A DNA stretch of 64,000 nucleotides from Rhodocyclales bacterium (lineage in GTDB: Bacteria; Pseudomonadota; Gammaproteobacteria; Burkholderiales; Rhodocyclaceae), in contig JACPEH010000008.1 in NCBI GenBank assembly GCA_016183655.1, positions 310,001 to 374,000 on the forward strand, in the 5' to 3' direction. Of the stretch, positions 46,579 to 59,447 are shown piece after piece. Each line of letters begins with the position of its first letter. Within the stretch, counting starts at the first letter, position 1. Below the pieces are notes generated by a model. It was not told the origin of the DNA and ran no database searches. It worked only from the letters and a program-made list of their open reading frames with translations. The position numbers were made by a program, and so were the translations under genes.

Positions 46579-46953
46579 TTATTCCCACTCCAGGGCGCCC
46601 TTGGCCCAGGCATACACGTAACCGACGACGAGAATGGCGATGAAGACCATCATCTCGACAAAACCGAAAAGCTTGATTGCCGGCGTTTCGACGATTTCCT
46701 TGAAGATCGTCGCCCACGGGAAGAGGAAGGCGATTTCAAGATCGAACAGGATGAAGATGATCGCGATCAGGTAGTAGCGAACATCGAATTTCATGCGGGC
46801 GTCTTCGAAAGCCTCGAAGCCGCACTCGTAAGGGGAAAGCTTTTCGCTGTCAGGACGGTTGGGAGCAACCAGCCAACCAAGAAGAATGGGAAGAACACCA
46901 ATGGCGACACCCACGAGGATGAACACCAAGATCGGGAAGTAGTTTTCCAGCAT
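46579..46953 (-). CDS. nuoA: NADH-quinone oxidoreductase subunit A
   Basis: The product has 124 residues and three helices, with [40 protein letters not shown] as the conserved core. It is the first gene of the nuo operon. The spacer to the tRNA gene is about 76 bp, so the operon may partly be read through from tpiA-secG-tRNA. Confidence 0.96.
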   Translation of the reverse strand: MLENYFPILVFILVGVAIGVLPILLGWLVAPNRPDSEKLSPYECGFEAFEDARMKFDVRYYLIAIIFILFDLEIAFLFPWATIFKEIVETPAIKLFGFVEMMVFIAILVVGYVYAWAKGALEWE

Positions 46954-47029
46954 GATCCGCCGCGCTATCGCTGCATTTCAATTCGGAGTCATACACATAC
47001 CTCATACTCCCGCATGACCCCCCGCTTCA

Positions 47030-47114
47030 TGGTGCCGACGATGAGACTCGAACTCATACGGCTTGCGCCACTACCCCCTCAAGATAGCGTGTCTACCAAT
47101 TTCACCACGTCGGC
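47030..47114 (-). tRNA. tRNA-Leu (anticodon GAG)
   Basis: The minus strand starts GCCGACGTGGTGAAATTGGT and ends CGTCGGCACCA. Acceptor arms pair perfectly over seven bases and CCA is encoded. The anticodon stem CTATC/GGTAG surrounds TTGAGGG, giving anticodon GAG for CUC/CUU leucine codons. A variable arm TGGCGCAAGCCG is typical of type II tRNAs. The length is 85 nt. Confidence 0.97.
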
Positions 47115-47178
47115 ACTACTTTTTCAGACCGCGAAGCCATTCGAGGAATGCTGCCAACCTCGCGTTCTGCAACCCCTG

Positions 47179-47562
47179 TTACTTGGGAATATCTTTCGCC
47201 TTCGAATCCTTGGAATCGGGCGTCGCGGCCTTGTTTTCTGCCGCTTTATCCTCTTTCGAAACCGGCGCCGAAAGAGATTGCGATTGTACCGCGTTTTCGA
47301 TCAGACTGCCAGACGTTTTTGGCTTGTTCGACGCGATGTAGGCGAGCGCCAGACTGGTCACGAAGAAGACAGCAGCGAGCACCGCCGTCGTGCGGCTGAG
47401 GAAGTTGGCCGATCCGGTCGCGCCGAACAGGCTGCCGGAGGCACCGCTGCCGAAAGCCGCTCCCATGTCGGCGCCCTTGCCATGCTGCATCAGGACCAGC
47501 CCGCAAACGGAGACACCCACCAGGATGTGCACCACCAGAATCACCGAGAACATTGCATCCAT
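47179..47562 (-). CDS. secG: Protein translocase subunit SecG
   Basis: The product has 127 residues and two membrane helices (FSVILVVHILVGVSVCGLVLMQ and FLSRTTAVLAAVFFVTSLALAYI). They are joined by the conserved loop GKGADMGAAFGSGASGSLFGATGSANFL. It completes the SecYEG channel. The last 45 residues are a Lys/Ala/Ser-rich tail, longer than in E. coli but common in betaproteobacteria. It lies between tpiA and tRNA-Leu. Confidence 0.95.
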   Translation of the reverse strand: MDAMFSVILVVHILVGVSVCGLVLMQHGKGADMGAAFGSGASGSLFGATGSANFLSRTTAVLAAVFFVTSLALAYIASNKPKTSGSLIENAVQSQSLSAPVSKEDKAAENKAATPDSKDSKAKDIPK

Positions 47563-47571
47563 TTTTCAACC

Positions 47572-48327
47572 TCAACGATTTGCCGCCTGGCAAATCGCCA
47601 GAAATTCATCCGCCACCAAAGAAGCACCACCGACCAGACCGCCATCGATGTCCGCCTGCGCGAAAATCTCGCCGGCATTTTGCGCCTTGACACTACCGCC
47701 ATACAGCAGCTGCATACCGGCAGCCACCCAGGCATCGCGATCCGCAATCCGCACGCGGATCGCCGCATGCACCTCCTGCGCCTGCACCGGTGACGCCGTG
47801 CGCCCGGTACCGATCGCCCAGACCGGCTCGTAGGCAACCACGGCGCCAGCGAACGCCGCGACACCGGCAAGATCAAGCACCGCATCGAGCTGCCCGGCCA
47901 CGACCCGGGCCGTATCCCCCGACTCGCGCTGCGCCAGCGTCTCGCCGACACAGAGGATGGGCACCAATCCCGCCGCCTTCGCCGCAACGAACTTCGCCGC
48001 GACTAGCCGATCGGTCTCGCCGTACAGCGCGCGACGCTCGGAATGCCCGACGATCACGTAGCGACACCCGAAGTCACCGAGCATTGCCGCCGACACCTCG
48101 CCGGTATAGGCACCCTGCGCATGCTCGCTCAGGTTCTGCGCCCCCCAGGCCACCGGCGTCGCCGCCAGGAGGGACTGCACCTGGGCGAGATAGGGAAACG
48201 GCACGCAGACCGCCACCGACACGTCACCGACACTCGGATAACCGGCAACCAGGGACTGCAGCAACTGCCGGTTGTCGGCAGCGTTGCCATGCATCTTCCA
48301 GTTGCCAACCACCAGTTTCTGTCGCAT
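47572..48327 (-). CDS. tpiA: Triosephosphate isomerase
   Basis: TpiA interconverts glyceraldehyde 3-phosphate and dihydroxyacetone phosphate. The product has 251 residues. NWKMHG holds the catalytic lysine, VIVGHSERR the histidine, AYEPVWAIGTG the glutamate and flexible loop, and LYGGSVKAQN the phosphate site. Two ATGs are available. The one at 48342 would have a leader of only about 5 nt from the predicted transcript start, so I chose 48327 (MRQKLVVGNWKMHG), which matches the family. Confidence 0.95.
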   Translation of the reverse strand: MRQKLVVGNWKMHGNAADNRQLLQSLVAGYPSVGDVSVAVCVPFPYLAQVQSLLAATPVAWGAQNLSEHAQGAYTGEVSAAMLGDFGCRYVIVGHSERRALYGETDRLVAAKFVAAKAAGLVPILCVGETLAQRESGDTARVVAGQLDAVLDLAGVAAFAGAVVAYEPVWAIGTGRTASPVQAQEVHAAIRVRIADRDAWVAAGMQLLYGGSVKAQNAGEIFAQADIDGGLVGGASLVADEFLAICQAANR

Positions 48328-48353
48328 CAGGGCCGCCCGCATAAAACCTTTGG

Positions 48354-48384
48354 ATTATAGCGGCCGGCAGCAAGCCCGGTCAAT
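48354..48384 (-). promoter_or_regulatory. Sigma70-type promoter of tpiA
   Basis: On the minus strand ttgacc (48379-48384) and a perfect tataat (48354-48359) are separated by 19 bases, slightly long. The transcription start would be near 48347. It lies in the short gap after glmM. Confidence 0.6.
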
Positions 48385-48400
48385 GCGAGGCAGCGCCGGA

Positions 48401-49756
48401 TCAGCCGGCACAGGCGTTGCGCACCGCCCCCGCGAGCAACTCAGCCGCCGCGGTGACCCGCTCGCCGTCACGCCCTTCGACCATCACCCGCAGCAGAGGC
48501 TCGGTACCCGACGCGCGCAACAGCACCCGCCCCTGGCCGGCCAGCATGCGCTCGACCTCGGCTTCGGCGGAGACGATGGCGGCGTGCCCTTTCCAGGCGA
48601 AGCCCTTGCTCATCGGCACGTTGATCAGGCGCTGCGGATACAGCGCGAGGCCCGCCAGCAGCGACTTGAGGTCGCCTCCCGACTCGCGCAGCGCCGACAG
48701 AACCTGCAGCGCCGAGACGATGCCGTCGCCGGTGCTGTGCCGGTCGAGGCAAAGGATATGCCCCGAGTTCTCGCCGCCGAACAGCCAGCCGTTCTCCTTC
48801 AGCTTCTCCATGACGTAGCGGTCGCCGACCGCGGCGCGCGCGAAGGGCACGCCCAGCGCCGCCAGCGCATGCTCCAGGGCGAGATTGGTCATCAGCGTGC
48901 CGACGACTCCGGCCACCGGCCCCTGCCGCAGACGGCTGCGGACGATCGCATAGAGCAGCTGGTCGCCGTCGTAGACGGTGCCTTCGGCATCCACCATGAT
49001 CAGGCGGTCGCCATCGCCATCGAGCGCGATGCCGAGATCGGCCTTGTGGGCAACGACTTCGCGGGACAAGGCTTTCGGTGCAGTCGCCCCGACTTCGGCA
49101 TTGATGTTCAGGCCGTCGGGCGCAGCACCGATCGCCACCACCTCGGCGCCGAGCTCGTGCAGCACGTGCGGCGCGATGTGGTAGGCGGCGCCATGGGCGC
49201 AATCGACGACGATGCGCAGGCCGCGCAGGTCGCTGTCGTTGGGGAAGGTGCTCTTGCAGAACTCGACGTAGCGTCCGGCCGCATCGGCGATGCGGCGGGC
49301 GCGACCGAGCTCGGCCGACGGCACACAATGGATCGGCGCGTCGATGCCGGCCTCGATCTCGCTTTCGACGGCGTCGGGCAGCTTGGTGCCGTGCGCCGAG
49401 AAGAACTTGATCCCGTTGTCGTAATACGGATTATGCGAGGCGGAAATGACGATCCCGGCCTGCAGGCGCAGCGCGCGGGTGAGGTAGGCGATCGCCGGCG
49501 TCGGCAGCGGCCCGGTCAGGCAGACATCGACGCCGGCCGCCGAAAAGCCGGCCTCCAGCGCCGCTTCCAGCATGTAGCCGGAAATTCGCGTGTCCTTGCC
49601 GATCAGCACCGCCGGACGCTCGCCGCCGGGCAGGTGCTCGCGCGCGACCAGCACGCGCCCGGCCGCATAGCCAAGATGCATCACGAAATCAGGCGTGATC
49701 GGCATTTCGCCGACCTTGCCGCGCACACCGTCGGTGCCGAAATACTTTCTGCTCAT
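48401..49756 (-). CDS. glmM: Phosphoglucosamine mutase
   Basis: GlmM converts glucosamine 6-phosphate to the 1-phosphate for peptidoglycan and LPS precursors. The product has 451 residues. The start [17 protein letters not shown], the phosphoserine loop [17 protein letters not shown], the metal loop [16 protein letters not shown] and the C-terminal [15 protein letters not shown] are all present. It is separated from folP by about 200 bp containing an IS200/IS605-like remnant. Confidence 0.97.
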   Translation of the reverse strand: MSRKYFGTDGVRGKVGEMPITPDFVMHLGYAAGRVLVAREHLPGGERPAVLIGKDTRISGYMLEAALEAGFSAAGVDVCLTGPLPTPAIAYLTRALRLQAGIVISASHNPYYDNGIKFFSAHGTKLPDAVESEIEAGIDAPIHCVPSAELGRARRIADAAGRYVEFCKSTFPNDSDLRGLRIVVDCAHGAAYHIAPHVLHELGAEVVAIGAAPDGLNINAEVGATAPKALSREVVAHKADLGIALDGDGDRLIMVDAEGTVYDGDQLLYAIVRSRLRQGPVAGVVGTLMTNLALEHALAALGVPFARAAVGDRYVMEKLKENGWLFGGENSGHILCLDRHSTGDGIVSALQVLSALRESGGDLKSLLAGLALYPQRLINVPMSKGFAWKGHAAIVSAEAEVERMLAGQGRVLLRASGTEPLLRVMVEGRDGERVTAAAELLAGAVRNACAG

Positions 49757-49839
49757 TGCTTACCCCTGCTACGCGCGGAAAGACCCCGCGCAAGGAATGG
49801 AATTCTACTTGCTTCCCCGAACGACGAGCGACCACCCGT

Positions 49840-49950
49840 CGCAGGTGAAGCTCCCCGACCTGAAGGTCCGGGGCCTCCCACGATACAGAGCGGGCGCGCG
49901 CCCCGGTTGTGTCTTCGTCTCGCTCACCCCGGCGTCAATGCCGGGGCTTG
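49840..49950. mobile_element. Possible decayed IS200/IS605-type (TnpB) element end
   Basis: Between glmM and folP, gaag-ctccccgacc-tgaa-ggtc(c)gggg (49847-49873) forms a hairpin with one bulged base. A second, ccccggc-gtcaat-gccgggg (49927-49946), follows. A GAAG leader before a GC-rich hairpin with a TGAA-type loop resembles the right end and guide-RNA scaffold of IS200/IS605/TnpB elements. No transposase or TnpB ORF is present, so if the match is right it is only a remnant. Confidence 0.4.
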
Positions 49951-49964
49951 CGCTCGACGCGTGG

Positions 49965-50792
49965 TCACGGCAATCCGCGCACCGCCGACCATACCGCGAC
50001 GGCATCACGCGTCGCCGCGACGTCGTGCACGCGCAGGATGCGCGCGCCGGCCTCCAGCGCCAGCAGCGCCGCCGCCAGGCTCGCCGGCAAACGGTCGGCC
50101 ACCTCGCGCCCGGTGATCTGCCCGAGCATCGATTTTCGCGACAGGCCGGCCAGGATCGGCAGCTCGCCGGCAATCGCCGCCGGCAGGTGTCGCAACAGCG
50201 CGAGGTTGTGTTCAAGCGACTTGCCGAAGCCGAAGCCGGGATCGAGCACGATGCGCTGGCGCGCCACTCCGGCCGCCTCGACGGCCTCGACACGCGCGGC
50301 GAGGAAATGCCGGACTTCGCCGAGCAGGTCGCTGTATTCCGGGTTTTGCTGCATGGTCAGCGGCTCGCCCTGCATGTGCATCAGGCAGACCGCGCAGTCG
50401 GACGCGGCAACGGCGTCGAGCGCGCCCGGCATGCGCAGCGCGTAGATGTCGTTGATCATCGCCGCCCCGGCGCCGAGCGCGGCGCGCATCACCTCGGGCT
50501 TGTACGTATCGACCGAGATCGGCACTCCGCAGCCGTCGAGCGCCGCCAGCACCGGCAGCAGGCGATGCAGCTCGTCGTCGAGCGAAGTCGGAATCGCCCC
50601 TGGCCGCGACGATTCGGCGCCGAGATCGATGATGTCGGCGCCGGCGGCGATCTGTGCGCGGGCATGGTCGACCGCGCGTGCCGTGCTATCGGCCAGCCCG
50701 TCCCCCGAAAACGAATCCGGCGTCAGATTGACGATCCCCATCACCAGCGGGCGGGTAAGGGACAGCGCGAATTTTCCGCAACGCAGCGTCAT
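49965..50792 (-). CDS. folP: Dihydropteroate synthase
   Basis: FolP condenses p-aminobenzoate with dihydropterin pyrophosphate in folate synthesis and is the sulfonamide target. The product has 275 residues. VMGIVNLTPDSFSGDG, DLGAESSRPGA, SVDTYKPEV, DPGFGFGKSLEHNLALLR and GLSRKSMLG are the pterin-binding motifs. The ATG at 50792 gives the normal 16 residues before VMGI. However, it has no Shine-Dalgarno sequence, because the ftsH terminator and its U-tract end at the start codon. Confidence 0.95.
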   Translation of the reverse strand: MTLRCGKFALSLTRPLVMGIVNLTPDSFSGDGLADSTARAVDHARAQIAAGADIIDLGAESSRPGAIPTSLDDELHRLLPVLAALDGCGVPISVDTYKPEVMRAALGAGAAMINDIYALRMPGALDAVAASDCAVCLMHMQGEPLTMQQNPEYSDLLGEVRHFLAARVEAVEAAGVARQRIVLDPGFGFGKSLEHNLALLRHLPAAIAGELPILAGLSRKSMLGQITGREVADRLPASLAAALLALEAGARILRVHDVAATRDAVAVWSAVRGLP

Positions 50793-50825
50793 GAAAGAAA
50801 AACGGGAGAGCAGCGCTCTCCCGTC
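50793..50825 (-). terminator. Strong intrinsic terminator after ftsH, ending at the folP start
   Basis: On the minus strand acgggagagc-gct-gctctcccgt is a perfect 10-bp stem with a 3-nt loop, followed by TTTTCTTTC that runs directly into the folP ATG. It lies 19 bp after the ftsH stop. Confidence 0.88.
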
Positions 50826-50843
50826 CTCGTGAAAGTGGAAGAA

Positions 50844-52727
<1,884 letters not shown>

Positions 52728-52790
52728 TTCACGTACCTCACTGCCCCGAACGGGGCTTGAACTAGCGATTCTAACCGATTTGCCGCCGAC

Positions 52791-53408
52791 TCAGCGCAGG
52801 CCGCGCCCGAGCAGATAGAGCTCCGCACTGCGATCCCGCGACGCTCCCGGCTTGCGTGTCGCGACGGTCTTGAAGACCTGCTTCATCTGCGCCACGAATT
52901 CGTCATAACCATACCCTTGGAACACTTTGACCAGAAAGGCGCCGTCGGGTTTCAGCCAGTCCCGCGAGAATTCGAGCCCGAGCTCCGCCAGATGCATCAT
53001 CCGCGCCTGATCGGACACGGAGATACCCGATATATTGGGGGCCATGTCGGAAAGGACAAGCCCGACGCGCTCGCCGGCGAGCTTTTCTTCGAGTTGCTGC
53101 AGGATGGCCTCGTCGCGGAAGTCCCCCTGAAAGAAATCGACGCCGGGAATCGCCGCCATCTCCAGCAGATCGAGGGCGATCACCCGCCCCTTCCCCTTCA
53201 TGCGCTCGGCGGCGACCTGCGACCAGCCGCCCGGCGCCGCGCCGAGATCGACGACGACGTCCCCGGGCCGGATCAGCTTGTCGCGATCGTCGATCTCCAT
53301 CAGCTTGAACGAGGCGCGCGAGCGCCAGCCTTCGGCTTTCGCCTTCTGCACGTAGGGATCGTTCACATGCTCGTGCAGCCATGCCTTGCTGGTCTTGGTA
53401 CGGGCCAT
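52791..53408 (-). CDS. rlmE: 23S rRNA 2'-O-ribose U2552 methyltransferase
   Basis: The product has 205 residues (RrmJ/FtsJ). [19 protein letters not shown] is the SAM site. The K-D-K-E tetrad lies in [29 protein letters not shown] and the C-terminal [13 protein letters not shown]. It acts on the A-loop of the 50S subunit. It is upstream of ftsH in the conserved rlmE-ftsH-folP-glmM order and divergent from yhbY. Confidence 0.96.
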   Translation of the reverse strand: MARTKTSKAWLHEHVNDPYVQKAKAEGWRSRASFKLMEIDDRDKLIRPGDVVVDLGAAPGGWSQVAAERMKGKGRVIALDLLEMAAIPGVDFFQGDFRDEAILQQLEEKLAGERVGLVLSDMAPNISGISVSDQARMMHLAELGLEFSRDWLKPDGAFLVKVFQGYGYDEFVAQMKQVFKTVATRKPGASRDRSAELYLLGRGLR

Positions 53409-53454
53409 TGCGGTTACGGGATGATAGAATTCGCGTTTTGATGAAAGTTTTCAG

Positions 53455-53826
53455 ATGCTGCAACTGACCGCCGACGAGCGCCGCGCACTGCGTGCCCGCG
53501 CCCATGGCCTCAACCCCGTCGTCTCGATCAGCCAGAACGGACTCTCCGAAGCCGTGCTGAAGGAAATCGACGCGTCGCTGAAAAGCCACGAGCTGATCAA
53601 GATCCGCGTCTACGGCGACGATCGCGACGCCCGTGAAGCCTACCTGACCGAAATCTGCGAAAAGCTCGAAGCCAGCGCCGTACAGCATATCGGCAAACTG
53701 CTCGTCGTCTACCGCCCGTCCGCCGAACTCGCCGCGAAGAAAGCCGCCGCCGCCCGGCCGATGCGCGCCAAGGCTGCCCCGCGCCGCACCAAGCGCAGCT
53801 TCCAGGGCAGCAACCGCAAGGGCTGA
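53455..53826 (+). CDS. yhbY: YhbY/CRS1-type RNA-binding protein
   Basis: The product has 123 residues. The CRM domain is seen in LTADERRALRARAHGLNPVVSISQNGLSEAVLKEID and HELIKIRVYGDDRDAR, with the HIGKLLVVYRPS strand. It binds pre-50S particles. A basic tail of about 30 residues (Lys/Arg/Ala) extends the usual 97-residue form. It is divergent from rlmE and convergent with the DUF4149 gene. Confidence 0.92.
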   Translation: MLQLTADERRALRARAHGLNPVVSISQNGLSEAVLKEIDASLKSHELIKIRVYGDDRDAREAYLTEICEKLEASAVQHIGKLLVVYRPSAELAAKKAAAARPMRAKAAPRRTKRSFQGSNRKG

Positions 53827-53833
53827 CGCGCCG

Positions 53834-54298
53834 CTACTTCTGCCCGCGCGCGGCGCCCAGCGCCGCGAACACCCCGAGCAGGCTCTGCACCAGATAGAGC
53901 ACGCTCGCCACCCCATGCCAGGTAGCGAAACGGCTCTTCGTCGCCGCCTCGGCCAGCTCGCGCGGCACGCTCTCGCTGCGCAGTTGGGCAATCAGCGGCT
54001 GCAAGCCGAACAGCTGCGCCGCCGCCAGCAGCAGCATGAAGAGGACGAGCCAGAAGATCAGCCGCTTCAGCGCCGTACTCCCCAGCCGCAGCAGCATGAA
54101 GAGCAGCAGGTAGGCGCCGCAGCCGAGGCCGAGCCAGCCGACCACCGCAAACATCCGGCCGGCCAGGGTGCCGGCCAGCACGCGGTCGTCAAGGGCGGAA
54201 AACAGCAGCGGCGCCGCGATGTAGCCGATCGCCCAGAGCGCGCCGACCCACAGCGTCAGCGCGAGGGTGTAGGAAGCGTCGGCGAGGCGCCGCATCAT
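53834..54298 (-). CDS. DUF4149 domain membrane protein
   Basis: The product has 154 residues and four helices, with LTLWVGALWAIGYIAAPLLFSALDDRVLAGTLAGRMF and a C-terminal SRFATWHGVASVLYLVQSLLGVFAAL typical of DUF4149. The function is unknown. The start ATG overlaps the greA stop as TGATG, so it is probably translated with greA. The track start is a GTG one codon upstream. Confidence 0.85.
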   Translation of the reverse strand: MMRRLADASYTLALTLWVGALWAIGYIAAPLLFSALDDRVLAGTLAGRMFAVVGWLGLGCGAYLLLFMLLRLGSTALKRLIFWLVLFMLLLAAAQLFGLQPLIAQLRSESVPRELAEAATKSRFATWHGVASVLYLVQSLLGVFAALGAARGQK

Positions 54299-54774
54299 CA
54301 CTCGTAGCGGACGTCGAGAATCTCGAACTCGCGCAGGCCGCCCGGCGCCTGCACCTGGGCGATGTCGCCGGCGAACTTGCCGATCAGCGCACGCGCCATC
54401 GGCGAGGCGAAGGACAGCTTGCCGAGCTTGATGTCGGCCTCATCCTCGCCGACGATCTGGTAAGTCACCGGATCGCCCGAATCCTGGTCCTCAAGATCGA
54501 CGGTCGCGCCGAATACCACCCGCCCGTCGGCGTCGAGCGCCTTCGGGTCGATGATCTGGGCGTTCGACAGCTTGCCTTCGACTTCCTGGATGCGCCCCTC
54601 GATAAAGCCCTGACGTTCCTTGGCCGCATCGTACTCGGCGTTTTCCGACAGGTCGCCGTGCGAGCGCGCTTCGGCGATCGCAGCGACGACGTTCGGACGA
54701 TCGACCGTCTTCAGGCGATGCAGTTCGACACGCAATTTTTCGGCACCGTTCAGGGTCAGCGGAATCTTGCTCAT
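54298..54774 (-). CDS. greA: Transcription elongation factor GreA
   Basis: The product has 158 residues, the standard length. GreA rescues backtracked RNA polymerase by stimulating transcript cleavage. The coiled-coil tip [13 protein letters not shown] contains the catalytic acidic pair, and [18 protein letters not shown] is the C-terminal domain core. The ATG at 54774 is preferred to the upstream start in the track. Confidence 0.97.
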   Translation of the reverse strand: MSKIPLTLNGAEKLRVELHRLKTVDRPNVVAAIAEARSHGDLSENAEYDAAKERQGFIEGRIQEVEGKLSNAQIIDPKALDADGRVVFGATVDLEDQDSGDPVTYQIVGEDEADIKLGKLSFASPMARALIGKFAGDIAQVQAPGGLREFEILDVRYE

Positions 54775-54787
54775 TTCGCCCTCTAGC

Positions 54788-54840
54788 AAAGCAAAACCGC
54801 CGGACCCCGAAGCATGGTGTTTCCTGGGGCTTCCCGGCGG
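54788..54840 (-). terminator. Terminator between carB and greA
   Basis: On the minus strand ccgccgg plus gcccc pair with ggggt plus ccggcgg across an 18-nt loop (outer arms 54797-54803 and 54834-54840), followed by TTTTGCTTT. It should end the carAB transcript and lies just before the greA ribosome site. Confidence 0.75.
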
Positions 54841-54856
54841 CTAAAAAAAGAATCGA

Positions 54857-58063
<3,207 letters not shown>

Positions 58064-58066
58064 GTC

Positions 58067-59224
58067 TTACTTTCCGTCGGCCTGCTTGTCTTGCATCGCC
58101 TTGATGAATCGGTCGAACAGGTAGGCCACGTCGTGCGGGCCGGGGCTCGCTTCCGGGTGTCCCTGGAAGGAGAAGGCCGGCACGTCGGTGCGGGCGACGC
58201 CCTGCAGCGAACCGTCGAATAGCGAGACGTGGGTCACGCGTAGGTTGGCCGGCAGCGAGTCGGGATCGACCGCAAAGCCGTGGTTCTGGCTGGTGATCAG
58301 CACCTGATTGGTATCGAGGTCCTTGACCGGGTGGTTGGCGCCGTGGTGGCCGAACTTCATCTTCAACGTCTTCGCGCCGGAGGCGAGCGCCAGCAGCTGG
58401 TGGCCGAGGCAGATGCCGTAGGTCGGCACGCCACGATCGAGAAACTCGCGGATCGCGGCGATGGCATAGTCGCAGGGCTCAGGGTCGCCCGGGCCGTTCG
58501 ACAGAAAGATGCCGTCCGGCTGTAGCGCCAGCGCCTCGGCGGCCGGCGTCTGCGCCGGCACGACGGTGACGCGGCAGCCGCGCTGGGCGAGCATGCGCAG
58601 GATGTTGCGCTTGATGCCGAAATCGTAGGCGATGACGTGGAATTTCGGCTCCGGCGACGGCTGGAAACCCTTCAGCGTCCATTCGCCGTCCTTCCACGCA
58701 TACGGCGAATCGATCGAGACGACCTTCGCCAGATCCATGCCGGAGAGGCCCGGGAAGGCCCTGGCCTCGGCAATCGCCTTTGCCTCATCAACCGTACCGG
58801 CCATGATGCAACCGGCCTGGGCCCCCTTTTCGCGCAACACGCGCGTCAGCTTGCGGGTATCGATGCCGGCAATGGCGACGATGCCGTTCTGCTTCAGGTA
58901 TTCGGGCAGCGTCTGCTGCAGGCGCCAGTTGGAGGCGCGGATCGGCAGGTCGCGGATGACCAGGCCGGCGGCGAAGTTGGCGCGCGACTCCCAGTCTTCG
59001 GCATTGCAGCCGGTATTGCCGATATGCGGGTAGGTCAGCGTGACGATCTGGCGGCAATACGACGGATCGGTCAGGATTTCCTGATAGCCGGTCATGGCGG
59101 TGTTGAACACCACCTCACCGCTGGTGCTCCCTTCGGCGCCGATGGCAAAGCCGCGGAACACGGTACCGTCGGCTAGCGCGAGCAGGGCGGGCAGGAACGG
59201 CGGCAGCAACGCGGATAGCGACAC
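58067..59224 (-). CDS. carA: Carbamoyl-phosphate synthase small subunit
   Basis: The product has 385 residues. The N-terminal domain begins [42 protein letters not shown]. The C-terminal class I glutaminase has [14 protein letters not shown] with the catalytic Cys and the matching His in [13 protein letters not shown]. The start is GTG at 59224, with aggag six bases upstream; there is no ATG in a suitable place. A leader hairpin separates it from its likely promoter. Confidence 0.97.
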   Translation of the reverse strand: MSLSALLPPFLPALLALADGTVFRGFAIGAEGSTSGEVVFNTAMTGYQEILTDPSYCRQIVTLTYPHIGNTGCNAEDWESRANFAAGLVIRDLPIRASNWRLQQTLPEYLKQNGIVAIAGIDTRKLTRVLREKGAQAGCIMAGTVDEAKAIAEARAFPGLSGMDLAKVVSIDSPYAWKDGEWTLKGFQPSPEPKFHVIAYDFGIKRNILRMLAQRGCRVTVVPAQTPAAEALALQPDGIFLSNGPGDPEPCDYAIAAIREFLDRGVPTYGICLGHQLLALASGAKTLKMKFGHHGANHPVKDLDTNQVLITSQNHGFAVDPDSLPANLRVTHVSLFDGSLQGVARTDVPAFSFQGHPEASPGPHDVAYLFDRFIKAMQDKQADGK

Positions 59225-59285
59225 GAAAAACTCCTGTGATGTGGTCGCGCCGAATCCGTGAGGAAATTCAGCGCTTTAGATGCGC

Positions 59286-59315
59286 AAAAGCGGAAGGGCT
59301 CGTGACCCTTCCGCT
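59286..59315 (-). terminator. Terminator-like hairpin in the carA leader (possible attenuator)
   Basis: On the minus strand agcggaaggg-tcacgag-cccttccgct is a perfect 10-bp stem, followed by TTTGCGC (four T in a row counting the stem end). It lies between a probable promoter and carA, about 60 bp before the carA start. It could end transcripts from the upstream kinase gene or act as a pyrimidine-type attenuator. Confidence 0.6.
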
Positions 59316-59336
59316 CGTTTGGTATTTAACCGCATC

Positions 59337-59365
59337 ATTATACAGGACGCCCCATTTCAGGGCAA
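59337..59365 (-). promoter_or_regulatory. Sigma70-type promoter of carAB
   Basis: On the minus strand ttgccc (59360-59365) and a perfect tataat (59337-59342) are 17 bases apart. The start would be near 59330, leaving a leader of about 105 nt that contains the hairpin at 59286-59315. Confidence 0.65.
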
Positions 59366-59447
59366 ATCGACGAGGTGCCGCCGGACAGCCCGGCAGCGCT
59401 CAGGCGCCCCCCAGGAGGACTTGTTCGCGATGCGCAGCGCGCATCGC

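Noticed and set aside
46954-47029. FNR box at the nuo promoter
   Set aside because: No TTGAT-N4-ATCAA-like sequence is present in the spacer upstream of nuoA.
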